This document shows positions 36,026 through 44,555 of a DNA stretch of 64,000 nt, piece by piece; the stretch's first letter is position 1, and each line of letters begins with the position of its first letter. The stretch spans positions 173,268 to 237,267 of the forward strand of contig NZ_LNYO01000001.1 in assembly GCF_001467895.1 (NCBI RefSeq), given 5' to 3'. Made by a program: the position numbers and the translations under genes. The notes under the pieces were generated by a model. It made no database searches and was not told where the DNA came from. It saw only the letters and a list, made by a program, of their open reading frames with translations. The stretch comes from Legionella nautarum (GTDB taxonomy: Bacteria; Pseudomonadota; Gammaproteobacteria; Legionellales; Legionellaceae).

Positions 36026-38198
36026 ATTCGATTTTGATCAAGGCTTATTAGAGGTTCACCATAAACGAGTGAAGACGCCTAGTATTTTGCAAATGGATGT
36101 GATGGAATGTGGTGCAGTCTGCCTCTCCATTATTCTTGCTTATTATGGCTTACATATTTCTTCAGAAACTGCACGCGAGGCCTGTGGTGTAACGCGCGAC
36201 GGTTCCAAAGCAATTAATATTATTAAAGCTGCGCGCAATTTAGGAATGAACGCCGAAGGCAAACGTATTAAAGATATTGATTCTTTGGGTTACATGCCAA
36301 CACCCTTCATCGTATTTTGGAAATTTGAGCATTTTATTGTCATTGAAGGCATTATAAAATCTAAAGTTTATATTAATGATCCGGCAACAGGACCGCGAGT
36401 TATCACGCTTGATGAGTTTAATAAGGGGTATACGGGAGTTGTTTTAAGCATTAGACCGGGCGAAGAATTTAAACCGAGCGGGAAGAAAGAAAAATCAGTT
36501 TTCGGTTTACTTCGTGATTATCTTAAAGGCGATTTTATTGAGCTTAGCTATCTGTTATTTGCCTCTGCTCTACTTTCAATTCCCCAAGCTTCTCTTGCTT
36601 TGTTTATTGAGTTTTTTGTAGATAATATTATTATTAAAAATCAAGAACATTGGATGCTTGGCTTTGCACTGAGCATGGCTTTTACCATTGCCTGTATGAT
36701 CTTCCTTCTCTGGGTTCAGCAATATTATTTAGTACTTTATAAAATACGATTTTCAATTAAAAAAATTCCTGATTTTTTTAATAAGCTTCTGCATTTACCA
36801 ATGTCCTTCTACATACAAAGAGCCACCGGAGATATTTCTAACCGACTTTATATTTTTGATGAAATTTCCGCGAAAATTACTGAAGGTTTTTCGGAAGGAA
36901 TTATGAATAGCTTAAGTATAATCATTTATACCTTAATTATTCTATTAATTAATAAAACCATCGGGTTAATCACCATTTTTATTACGATACTCAATTTTGC
37001 TGCGATTATTATTACTAAACGACTAATCATAGATTTGGGCCGACGATTTTCTCAAGATCAGGCCAAGATGCACAGCATCGAATACAGTGGTGTGCAGATG
37101 ATGGAAGCGCTGAAATTTATGAATGGCGAAAATCGATTTTTCTTGCGTTGGTTAAGCTATAAATCAAAGTTAATTGATTCACAACAAAAAATTGATCTTT
37201 ATAGTGCCCTAATCTCTTTACTTCCCAATGTATTGTATTTTTTAAATTTAGTTTTGCTCATTATTCTAGGCGCCCATTTTGTCATGCAAGGCACGATGAC
37301 GGTCGGAGGAGTTATCGCAATTTATACTTTATTACTTCTTTATTCAGGACCTGTCGTCAGTATTGTCGAAAGTTTTTTGAAAATCAACGAATTGAAAGGT
37401 GATTTACTGCGGGTGAATGATGTTCTACAGTACAAAACTCGCCAAGAGAGCAATGAGATTGATCAAATAGAATCAACTAATTTAGTGGATATTAAGGACC
37501 TGTATTTCGGTTATTGTAAATTAGAAGCGCCAATCTTAGCTGATATTAATATTGCGCTAAAGAAAGGCAATACGATTGCTATAACAGGTATGTCTGGCGG
37601 GGGAAAATCCTCTTTATTTAATTTAATTACAGGACTGTATGCTCCTTGGTTTGGAGATATTTATTTTAATGGTAAAAATATAAAAAATTATTCCTCCGAT
37701 GAATTATTTAATCTAGTTTCTTATGTCGACCAAAATATCTTTCTTTTTGAAGGAACAATTCGAGACAATCTCACCATGTGGGACCGTTCTGTGGATGATC
37801 ATACGATCGTTGACGCACTTAAAACTGCCTGTATTTACGATGTCGTAGCAATGAAAGGCGGTTTAGATTATCGCATTCTTGAAGGCGGCTCTAATATAAG
37901 CCTTGGACAAGCCCAGCGTATTGAAATTGCTCGCGCCTTAATAAAAAAACCACAATTAATTCTCCTTGATGAAGCAACCTCGGCGCTAGACTCAGTAACC
38001 GAAGCTCAAATCTATAAAAATTTAAGTCAAATTAATTGCAGCTTTCTTATTGTTGCACATCGCTTAAGTGCTATTAAGCATTGTAATGAAATTATCGTCA
38101 TTGAAGAGGGGTCAATCCTCGAGCGGGGAACTCATGAAGAATTAATTCAATTAGATGGAAGATATAGACAATTTATAGAAAAGGATTATTTATTATGA
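36018..38198 (+). CDS. Peptidase-containing ABC exporter (C39, NHLM ABC1 type)
   Basis: A 726-residue exporter that should cut leaders after Gly-Gly and pump the product out. The N-terminal C39 peptidase has all key residues: Gln25 and Cys31 (QMDVMECGAVCL), His105 (FEHFIV) and Asp121 (INDPATG). About six membrane helices follow (170-440). The ATPase has Walker A GMSGGGKSS, Walker B LILLDEATSALD and the H-loop FLIVAHRLS. The signature is ISLGQ instead of LSGGQ, which is slightly unusual. It overlaps both neighbours by a few bases. The intact peptidase supports the nearby GG peptides as substrates. Confidence 0.9.
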   Translation: MVKFDFDQGLLEVHHKRVKTPSILQMDVMECGAVCLSIILAYYGLHISSETAREACGVTRDGSKAINIIKAARNLGMNAEGKRIKDIDSLGYMPTPFIVFWKFEHFIVIEGIIKSKVYINDPATGPRVITLDEFNKGYTGVVLSIRPGEEFKPSGKKEKSVFGLLRDYLKGDFIELSYLLFASALLSIPQASLALFIEFFVDNIIIKNQEHWMLGFALSMAFTIACMIFLLWVQQYYLVLYKIRFSIKKIPDFFNKLLHLPMSFYIQRATGDISNRLYIFDEISAKITEGFSEGIMNSLSIIIYTLIILLINKTIGLITIFITILNFAAIIITKRLIIDLGRRFSQDQAKMHSIEYSGVQMMEALKFMNGENRFFLRWLSYKSKLIDSQQKIDLYSALISLLPNVLYFLNLVLLIILGAHFVMQGTMTVGGVIAIYTLLLLYSGPVVSIVESFLKINELKGDLLRVNDVLQYKTRQESNEIDQIESTNLVDIKDLYFGYCKLEAPILADINIALKKGNTIAITGMSGGGKSSLFNLITGLYAPWFGDIYFNGKNIKNYSSDELFNLVSYVDQNIFLFEGTIRDNLTMWDRSVDDHTIVDALKTACIYDVVAMKGGLDYRILEGGSNISLGQAQRIEIARALIKKPQLILLDEATSALDSVTEAQIYKNLSQINCSFLIVAHRLSAIKHCNEIIVIEEGSILERGTHEELIQLDGRYRQFIEKDYLL

Positions 38199-40360
38199 AC
38201 AACAAGGAGTATGAAAAAATTGCTCCCGGTTTATTAAAAATCCAGCAAGTCTTAGGAGATAATGACTCTGCGCGATTTGTTTCATTAGATAAGAAAAAAC
38301 TATTACTCGATTCTTGTTTGCATATGGCCGATTTATTAGGTATTACCCTTGAACTTCCTAGCGGTGACTTAGATGATAATATCGATGATACAATGGATAA
38401 AATCACTAGCTATTCAGGAATTCGCATCCAAAAAATTACTCTGGAAGATAAATGGTGGGAAAAAGACCATGGAGTTATCCTTGCTCTTATCGATGGATCA
38501 CCCTGTGTTTTATCACCTAAAAAAAATGGAGGTTACGAGCAATCAACGCCCCTTGAAAAATTAGCACTTTCACAAAAACAATTAGCTACTATTGGTAAGT
38601 ACGCTTACTCCTTTACCAAGCCTCTTCCTGACAAAGTTAAAAAGCTTTTCGACATCTTAAAATTTTCATTCGAACGATTATTTTCTGATTTTCGATCTGT
38701 TTTATATTTACAATTATTTTTAAGTCTCATATTGATGAGTCTACCCATTTTCATGAGTTATTTCTTTAATAATTTTACGCAATTTGTAGAGTCAAATCAG
38801 ATGATGATATTGGGTGTATCACTCATTATGAACACCATTATTTTTTTCTTTCTTTCTGTGAATCAGACGATTATGATGTTACATCTACGCTTTAAAATTC
38901 AGATGAAACTAGAACCTGCAATCTGGGATCGACTATTAAAATTAACCCCTAAATTTTTCCGGCAATTTAATGCGGGCGATATTGCCTATCGCGCTAGTGT
39001 TGTTTCTGCTATTCAAGAAATGCTTACTCAGTCATCTATCGCATCCATTTTTAGCCTAATTATATCTCTCGTCTCTTTTGGGTTGATGTGTTATTACAGT
39101 CTTACACTCGCGTTTTTGGCTTTACTTAGTTTTATTGTCATTGCCGTATTGATTCTCTCTCTTAGTCAACGCTTTTTAATTCATCAACGAAATGTCTATA
39201 AATATATTGTCAAACAATCTGGCTTTGTTTTCCAAGTCATCAGTGGAATTATTAAATTTAAAGTTTCAGCAAGTGAATTTCGTGCATTTAATATCTGGTC
39301 TGATTATTTTTCCAGCCTACTTATTGCAAAATTTAAGGCTGAAAAAGTGGGCATTTATTTACATATTATTCATGGGGCCTTACTGATGGTGATGACCTTA
39401 ATTCTATTCTGCATTTATTTTACACAAAAAAATCAATTACCTCTTGGTACTTTTATAGCGTTTAATGCCGCCTATTCGCAGTTTTTTTCTGCTTTAATTA
39501 CTATTACAACTTTTATTACTTCAATTCTTCTTATTATTCCTTTATTTGAACAATCACTGGTGATTTTCCAAGCGGATGTTGAACCTCGTCAACGCGGTGG
39601 AACTCATGTAACACTTGAGGGAAAAATTCAAATCAAAAACTTATCTTTTCGTTATGATGAAAATCAACCACTAGTGTATAAAAATATCAATTTAACCGTA
39701 ACCCCTGGAGAAGTTATTGGCATTACTGGCAGTTCAGGCTGCGGTAAATCGACGCTTTTTCGCATTTTGCTCGGTTTAGAGAAACAATTAGACGGCCAGA
39801 TTTTCTATGATGATGTGAATATGGAAATGATTAACTTATCCGCCTTACGTCAACAAATCGGCGTAGTCACCCAAAAAAGCGTACTGACCCCGGGGACCAT
39901 TTTAGAGAATATCATTGGCAATGATAAACAACTGACACGAAATGATGCCTGGGACATTGTTTATCAATTAGGTTTGGAACAGATGATCTCAAGCCTCCCG
40001 ATGGAAATGGATACTTTCATTAATGAAGGAATGCAATCCTTATCCGGCGGGGAAATGCAGCGCATTGTCTTAGCGCGCGCCTTAGTGAAAAAACCTAAAA
40101 TGCTTTTCCTCGATGAAGCAACCAGTGCATTGGATAGTCAAAGCCAATTTAAAATTCAAGATTATTTATCCAAACTAAAGATCACCCAATTAGTGATCGC
40201 CCACCGCCTTTCAACCTTACGCAGTGCGGACCGTATATTAGTGATTCAAGATGGACTAATTATCCAAGACGGTAATTTTAAGCATTTAGTCAATGAACCT
40301 GGTTATTTTGCTGAATTGGCTCATCTTCAATTTGCAAATTTGCAAAACCTTTCTGAATGA
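38195..40360 (+). CDS. Second ABC exporter without peptidase (NHLM ABC2 type)
   Basis: A 721-residue exporter. The first 150 residues are a soluble domain of unknown type (MNNKEYEKIAPGLLKIQQVL to LSQKQLATIGKYAY), not a C39 peptidase. About six membrane helices (165-465) and an ATPase with Walker A TGSSGCGKST, signature LSGGE and Walker B MLFLDEATSALD follow. NHLM export systems typically have this pair, one ABC with C39 and one without, probably forming a heterodimer. The start overlaps the upstream stop by 4 bp (ATGA). Confidence 0.88.
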   Translation: MNNKEYEKIAPGLLKIQQVLGDNDSARFVSLDKKKLLLDSCLHMADLLGITLELPSGDLDDNIDDTMDKITSYSGIRIQKITLEDKWWEKDHGVILALIDGSPCVLSPKKNGGYEQSTPLEKLALSQKQLATIGKYAYSFTKPLPDKVKKLFDILKFSFERLFSDFRSVLYLQLFLSLILMSLPIFMSYFFNNFTQFVESNQMMILGVSLIMNTIIFFFLSVNQTIMMLHLRFKIQMKLEPAIWDRLLKLTPKFFRQFNAGDIAYRASVVSAIQEMLTQSSIASIFSLIISLVSFGLMCYYSLTLAFLALLSFIVIAVLILSLSQRFLIHQRNVYKYIVKQSGFVFQVISGIIKFKVSASEFRAFNIWSDYFSSLLIAKFKAEKVGIYLHIIHGALLMVMTLILFCIYFTQKNQLPLGTFIAFNAAYSQFFSALITITTFITSILLIIPLFEQSLVIFQADVEPRQRGGTHVTLEGKIQIKNLSFRYDENQPLVYKNINLTVTPGEVIGITGSSGCGKSTLFRILLGLEKQLDGQIFYDDVNMEMINLSALRQQIGVVTQKSVLTPGTILENIIGNDKQLTRNDAWDIVYQLGLEQMISSLPMEMDTFINEGMQSLSGGEMQRIVLARALVKKPKMLFLDEATSALDSQSQFKIQDYLSKLKITQLVIAHRLSTLRSADRILVIQDGLIIQDGNFKHLVNEPGYFAELAHLQFANLQNLSE

Positions 40361-40485
40361 CAAAAATCTCAACAGCACGAAGCCCCCTTTTTGATCAAAA
40401 AATATATTTATGTTACATTTAGATTTCGGCCAATGCAAAGAGCCGTGATTAAGACCTTAAAATTTATCATTAAAGGAATAAGCAT

Positions 40486-41268
40486 ATGAAATTCTTTTCT
40501 AACAGTTCCCTACCCGATGATTCAGAAGAAAAAGCCTCTTCCGAAAAACCCAAATATCCCTTTATACCCAAAGCCTTCCATGCAGCATTAGAAAATATGA
40601 AATCTACGGAAGCCTTATCCAGATATATGGAAAGCCAAGCACAACGTTACCCTGAAGAATATCGTGAAGCCCTTCAAGAATACGTCAAAGAAAAACTATT
40701 AACTCGGACAGGTTTAATGCGCCATGTTAGTTTTTTTGATCCCAAAAATACTAAAAAATTGGAATTTTTTAATGTCGTGCGAGGATTTATGGATTTGGGA
40801 TTTGATCGATTCTCTTCTTTTGCTATGAGTTGTCTTGTCATGGGCGGCGGTATAATGGGTACTCAATCTCTAAAACCACCTATTGAGAGCGTTCATAACT
40901 TACAACATCCTATGTTTCACACTGGAGCCTTTAATGAGGATAGAGCTAAATTAAAAAATGCTGCGGCACATGATAGATTAGTAAGACGTCTCATTGATCA
41001 AATTATGATGGGTCGCGATGAGCTTGAGGAAGAAGATATTTTAGCTTTTGCTGATGAAATAGAAAAAAAACATCCTGTAGCCGGTCCGAGTAAAATAGGA
41101 CAATTTGCTCTAAAGCAACTGCAAATTTTAGCTTTCAATAATTTGAAAACCGTTTGTGGTGACAAACTGACTAAGAAAGACTTAATCGATTTTTATCAAG
41201 GCACCTTATTTTATGCCGTTGCAGAACCCGCCTCGGTTGCCCCAAGGGTGATGGCCTTAAGATCGTAA
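40486..41268 (+). CDS. Orphan protein downstream of the export operon, unknown function
   Basis: A 260-residue soluble, mostly helical protein. ATG 40486 has AAAGGA upstream. The acidic/Ser-rich N-terminus (SSLPDDSEEKASSEKPKYPF) precedes helices such as LSRYMESQAQRYPEEYREAL. One semi-hydrophobic stretch (FSSFAMSCLVMGGGIMGTQS) may be a buried helix. I recognise no family. It follows the exporter genes by 125 bp in the same direction, so it may belong to the system as modification, immunity or regulation, or it may be independent. No motif decides this. Confidence 0.65.
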   Translation: MKFFSNSSLPDDSEEKASSEKPKYPFIPKAFHAALENMKSTEALSRYMESQAQRYPEEYREALQEYVKEKLLTRTGLMRHVSFFDPKNTKKLEFFNVVRGFMDLGFDRFSSFAMSCLVMGGGIMGTQSLKPPIESVHNLQHPMFHTGAFNEDRAKLKNAAAHDRLVRRLIDQIMMGRDELEEEDILAFADEIEKKHPVAGPSKIGQFALKQLQILAFNNLKTVCGDKLTKKDLIDFYQGTLFYAVAEPASVAPRVMALRS

Positions 41269-41322
41269 TTTTGTTGCACAACACCATTTTATTTCTCAAT
41301 AAACGATTAAGCCAACCTTATC

Positions 41323-41342
41323 ATCCCTGCGAAAGCAGGGAT
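41323..41342. repeat. Family C palindrome between convergent genes
   Basis: ATCCCTGC (41323-41330) pairs with GCAGGGAT (41335-41342) around GAAA. The same motif occurs at 13232. It sits between the orphan gene and the end of hipA and may terminate both. Confidence 0.65.
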
Positions 41343-41348
41343 AGGCGA

Positions 41349-42665
41349 CTACGAACCGAACCTCTGCTTTGCCAAACCTAAGCCTGCAAAAATAGGATGA
41401 GAAATCTCATTAGGAAAATCACGAGGTATTTTTTCTCCGACCTCAGAGATTACTTTATCAATTTTTCCCAACATCTCATCGAGAATCATTTCCGCTTTCT
41501 CTAGAGAATAATTCACTGCTTTCGCCGTTTCCAAAAAATGTCGACGCTGCATGGTATGCCAATGATAGTGATTATTTTTTTCTCTTAATGCCATCGCCAT
41601 TTTAATTTTACGAGGATGTAATTGTTTTTTTTCTATTAAAGGATAGGCTGACATGATGTCGTACAATGGCGTCAACCGATATTTTCCTTCAGGCTCAATA
41701 AATACGCTGAAATTTTTGGCATGACCATCGATAGCTGCTAATAACCAAAATAAAACTTGTGCTCGATAAAATAAATCACGATCTAAACCTGGGGTTGCTG
41801 ATCCCAGCAATAAGCGCATAGTTTCCTTAATCCCTGGCCCACCATCGGATTGATATTTTAAATTCGGCGAAATGCCGAGGGCTTGGCATAGATCCTCCTG
41901 GGGCAAGCGCATTAACCATGAGTTATCTCGAGCCATTTTGCGGTCAAATCTTTCTACCGCAAGTACTTTAAGGTTTTCAAAATACAAAATATGGCATTTG
42001 GCAACAGGAAGGCCAAATGCTGCTGCAATTTGTGCACACAGCCACTCATTTTCACAACTGGCACTCAAATCGATTTGTTGATGTTGGATATAACCAATCG
42101 GCAGCTTAAAAATGTGGCTTGTCGGCGTCTCACCCATTGGCCGACACCATTGATCCTCATGCAATAAAAATGCAGACTTCTCCTGTGCTCCAGCGATTGA
42201 AATTCGAAATTCTTCCGAAGAATCAGTCATTCCTAAAGGGTTGGTTTGATAGCTACGTAAAATACTTGCCATTTCTTTTTCATTTAACGGTTCAAAATTT
42301 ATTTCTTTTTTAAACGTTGGGATATCTCCATCGATAAGCTGAATCGCCCCCACACAATCTCTACCAATACTGGCTAATAAATCGAAGGGTTGACCTGTTT
42401 CGATATGAAATTTAGCCTGAATACGTGCACGAATTTGGGGATTATCAGGCAGTAGGTTATCGAAAAAATTATAAACCAGATCCCCAATAAAAGGCTGTTC
42501 TACCAAGGGTAAAGATAAGGAAATAGGACGGGCGGCAGCTGTATTGAGCCATTGATGATCGTAGGAAAATATCAAGGCGCCTTTGGTCGTTTTTTCAAGC
42601 TTGCCGATGAGAATCCCATTCATTAACACATTGAGAATGCGATTTCGCGTCCTTTCAATCACCAT
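41349..42665 (-). CDS. hipA: HipA-type serine/threonine kinase toxin
   Basis: Toxin of the HipBA family. E. coli HipA phosphorylates glutamyl-tRNA synthetase and causes dormancy. The 438-residue protein has the P-loop-like SIAGAQEKSAF with the autophosphorylation Ser, HIFKLP, the catalytic DGHAKNFSVF (Asp313 counted from ATG 42665) and the metal-binding YDIMSAYPL. All catalytic parts look intact. The frame extends to TTG 42677, but ATG 42665 directly follows GGAAGGAAGA and overlaps hipB by 7 bp. The target in this organism is unknown. Confidence 0.92.
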   Translation of the reverse strand: MVIERTRNRILNVLMNGILIGKLEKTTKGALIFSYDHQWLNTAAARPISLSLPLVEQPFIGDLVYNFFDNLLPDNPQIRARIQAKFHIETGQPFDLLASIGRDCVGAIQLIDGDIPTFKKEINFEPLNEKEMASILRSYQTNPLGMTDSSEEFRISIAGAQEKSAFLLHEDQWCRPMGETPTSHIFKLPIGYIQHQQIDLSASCENEWLCAQIAAAFGLPVAKCHILYFENLKVLAVERFDRKMARDNSWLMRLPQEDLCQALGISPNLKYQSDGGPGIKETMRLLLGSATPGLDRDLFYRAQVLFWLLAAIDGHAKNFSVFIEPEGKYRLTPLYDIMSAYPLIEKKQLHPRKIKMAMALREKNNHYHWHTMQRRHFLETAKAVNYSLEKAEMILDEMLGKIDKVISEVGEKIPRDFPNEISHPIFAGLGLAKQRFGS

Positions 42666-42904
42666 TCTTCCTTCCAATTAGAATACTCTTCTCCACCTTT
42701 AGGCTCCAGCTTAAGATCCAAATTGAGAGCCGACAAGATACGAAATAAGGTATCCAATTTTGTACTTTCCGGTCTAAGCTCAAATTCTGAGATGGTTTGT
42801 TGTTTTATTCCCACAAGCTTACCCACTTTTGCTTGACTTAATTTAAGCTTCTTGCGTTGGTTTATAACAAATAACGCTAATTCTCTGGGTGAGTGTGTCA
42901 GCAT
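42659..42904 (-). CDS. hipB: HipB-type antitoxin / transcription repressor
   Basis: An 81-residue Cro/C1-type helix-turn-helix protein (LSQAKVGKLVGIKQQTISEF, then TLFRILSALNLDLKLEPKGG). HipB neutralises HipA and represses its own operon. ATG 42904 has GAGGA 5 bases upstream. It is translated just before hipA with a 7-bp overlap. An array of palindromes begins 21 bp upstream and should be its operator. Confidence 0.92.
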   Translation of the reverse strand: MLTHSPRELALFVINQRKKLKLSQAKVGKLVGIKQQTISEFELRPESTKLDTLFRILSALNLDLKLEPKGGEEYSNWKEEW

Positions 42905-42924
42905 ATGATCCTCTAGCGGAATTT

Positions 42925-43025
42925 TACCCTCTATAGAGGGTAGATCAATATTTACCCTTTACAGGGGGTAAATTAATTTTACCCTCTATAAAGGGTGAAC
43001 GCAACTCCAACCGCTATAGAGGGTA
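42925..43025. promoter_or_regulatory. Array of four HipB operator palindromes
   Basis: Box 1 TACCCTCTATAGAGGGTA (42925-42942, perfect palindrome), box 2 TACCCTTTACAGGGGGTA (42953-42970), box 3 TACCCTCTATAAAGGGTG (42980-42997) and half-conserved box 4 (43008-43025, CTATAGAGGGTA). Centres are 28, 27 and 28 bp apart. The pattern TACCC-N8-GGGTA resembles the E. coli hip operator layout TATCC-N8-GGATA. Confidence 0.85.
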
Positions 43026-43041
43026 TTATGATTAAAAAAGA

Positions 43042-43245
43042 TTAACTGCCACTCTCAACACCAGTAATAATCAGTTTTTTATAAAAATCAGGTTCCGGGT
43101 AATTGCGATAGTTAATTATCGTATCCATTCCGGCCTTCTCATGATAAATAATATGACAATGCATAAACCAAATACCTGGATTATACGCATCGAACTGCAG
43201 TTTCATTGTGAAGTTAGTTAAAATGATACTGCTTGCTACTTTAAA
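43042..43245 (-). pseudogene. Remnant of a multicopper oxidase, C-terminal copper site
   Basis: The minus-strand frame encodes about 68 residues including LQFDAYNPGIWFMHCHIIYH and EKAGM, the C-terminal type 1/type 3 copper-binding motif (HCH...H....M) of laccase-like oxidases. It then runs to a stop at 43042. The frame is closed by TAG at 43246-43248, and no upstream domains (about 400 residues) are present. I read it as a decayed gene fragment, not a functional short protein. Confidence 0.75.
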
Positions 43246-43298
43246 CTAAGACTGGCCAATGCAATAATCAGCGTATGCAGGATTAAAGGTTAATAAAA

Positions 43299-44192
43299 TT
43301 GAAGAAGAATAAAAAAACCATTTTTCACAGCAACTTAACAAGTTTTATGTTTTTTCTATTTTGTATAAATATTTACTTTCTGAGTATTCCTAATACTTTC
43401 GCCCTTTCATCCCCTTATACTAAATACATTTCCTACTCTGATTTTGGTAAAGGAGAGCCACTGGTTCTGCTCCATGATTTCGCCACGGATAAAAACTTAT
43501 GGCTGCCGCAGCACCAGGGGTTGAAACAATATTTTCGCGTCATTAGTTTAGATTTGTGGGGCTTTGGCTATTCTGAAGGAACTACAGGCTTAGCGGTGCC
43601 GATGAATGAATATGCGGATGAAGTGGCGGAGTTGCTTGATCAGCTATCCATTAAGAAAGCAATTATTGGCGGAACTTCAATGGGTGGTTATGTTGCGCTT
43701 GCTTTTTTAGCGAAATACCCTGACCGAGTTAAAGGCTTAATCTTGTCCAATACTCAAGCAATTGCCGATCCCGAGGAGGTAAAAAAAATCGATAGGACGC
43801 TGGCCACTAATGTTCTTGTTGATGGAACAGAGCAGTTTGTTCATCATTTTATGAACCAAGCCTTATCCGCTGAAGCGCCGGAGACTATACGCTCGTTCTT
43901 GCAGAATATTTTATTAGATCAAACTTCGTTTGCCTTAGCATCCGCTTTGCGTGGCATGTCAATGCGGAGTGATTTCTCTAAGGTCCTGGCTAGCACCACC
44001 CTGCCGATACTGATCATCACTAGTGATAAAGATACAATCACTTCTCCTCAACAAAGCGCAAATATGAACGCTTTAGCAAAAAATAGTAAGTTAGTAGTTA
44101 TTGCAGATGCAGGACATTTATCCAGTTTAGAACAGCCAGAGCAATGGAATAAAGCCGTTATTGAAGTGTTTAAAAATACAGCACAGGCTTAA
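43299..44192 (+). CDS. Exported alpha/beta hydrolase
   Basis: A 297-residue alpha/beta-hydrolase-fold protein. The N-terminus is basic and hydrophobic (MKKNKKTIFH, then FMFFLFCINIYFLSIP), a signal peptide or anchor. Catalytic residues: nucleophile Ser127 in GGTSMGG, acid Asp243 or Asp245 (TSDKD), His273 (AGHLS). The oxyanion region reads LLHDFATDKNLW. The start is TTG 43299 with AAAGG 9 bases upstream; no better ATG exists. Substrate unknown; esterase, lactonase or haloperoxidase-like activities are possible. Confidence 0.8.
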   Translation: MKKNKKTIFHSNLTSFMFFLFCINIYFLSIPNTFALSSPYTKYISYSDFGKGEPLVLLHDFATDKNLWLPQHQGLKQYFRVISLDLWGFGYSEGTTGLAVPMNEYADEVAELLDQLSIKKAIIGGTSMGGYVALAFLAKYPDRVKGLILSNTQAIADPEEVKKIDRTLATNVLVDGTEQFVHHFMNQALSAEAPETIRSFLQNILLDQTSFALASALRGMSMRSDFSKVLASTTLPILIITSDKDTITSPQQSANMNALAKNSKLVVIADAGHLSSLEQPEQWNKAVIEVFKNTAQA

Positions 44193-44226
44193 TATTCAAT
44201 TATATCCTTCGGGCTCAGTTCGGGCT

Positions 44227-44512
44227 GAGGTATCTCCACGAAATGAGAATCTAAGAAATTTGTATTCATTTTATCCCGTTCAGCCTGAGGAGCACGCATC
44301 GCGTGCCTCTCGAAGGCTTGAGATTCTCGAAGGCATGTACTGAGGCTCTTAAAGGGAGGGTTCTTTTACGACACTTCGAGACAGCGCTGCGCGCTTCCTC
44401 AGTGCGAACGGGATAAACAAAACGATCAATGGATTAAACAGTCTTTTTTGCGAATGGGATAACAAAACGATCAATGGATTAAACAGTCTTTTTAATGTCG
44501 TGGGGATACCTC
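44227..44512 (+). repeat. MITE-like family A element with both termini
   Basis: The most complete copy. The left terminus GAGGTATCTCCACGAAAT (44227-44244) and right terminus ATGTCGTGGGGATACCTC (44495-44512) are inverted repeats with two mismatches. Inside are the GAGCACGCATCGCGTGC palindrome, CTCTCGAAGG stretches, the CACTTCGAGACAGCGCTGCG block and two tandem copies of AACGATCAATGGATTAAACA. No protein is encoded. It fills the gap between the hydrolase and the pel operon. Confidence 0.8.
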
Positions 44513-44555
44513 GGCCTGAACTGATTTACAAAGCAATTCAATAAAATTCGATTAT

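Noticed and set aside
42925..43025. CRISPR-like array of short repeats
   Set aside because: The repeats are palindromic operator boxes with short, AT-rich spacers next to hipB; no cas genes.
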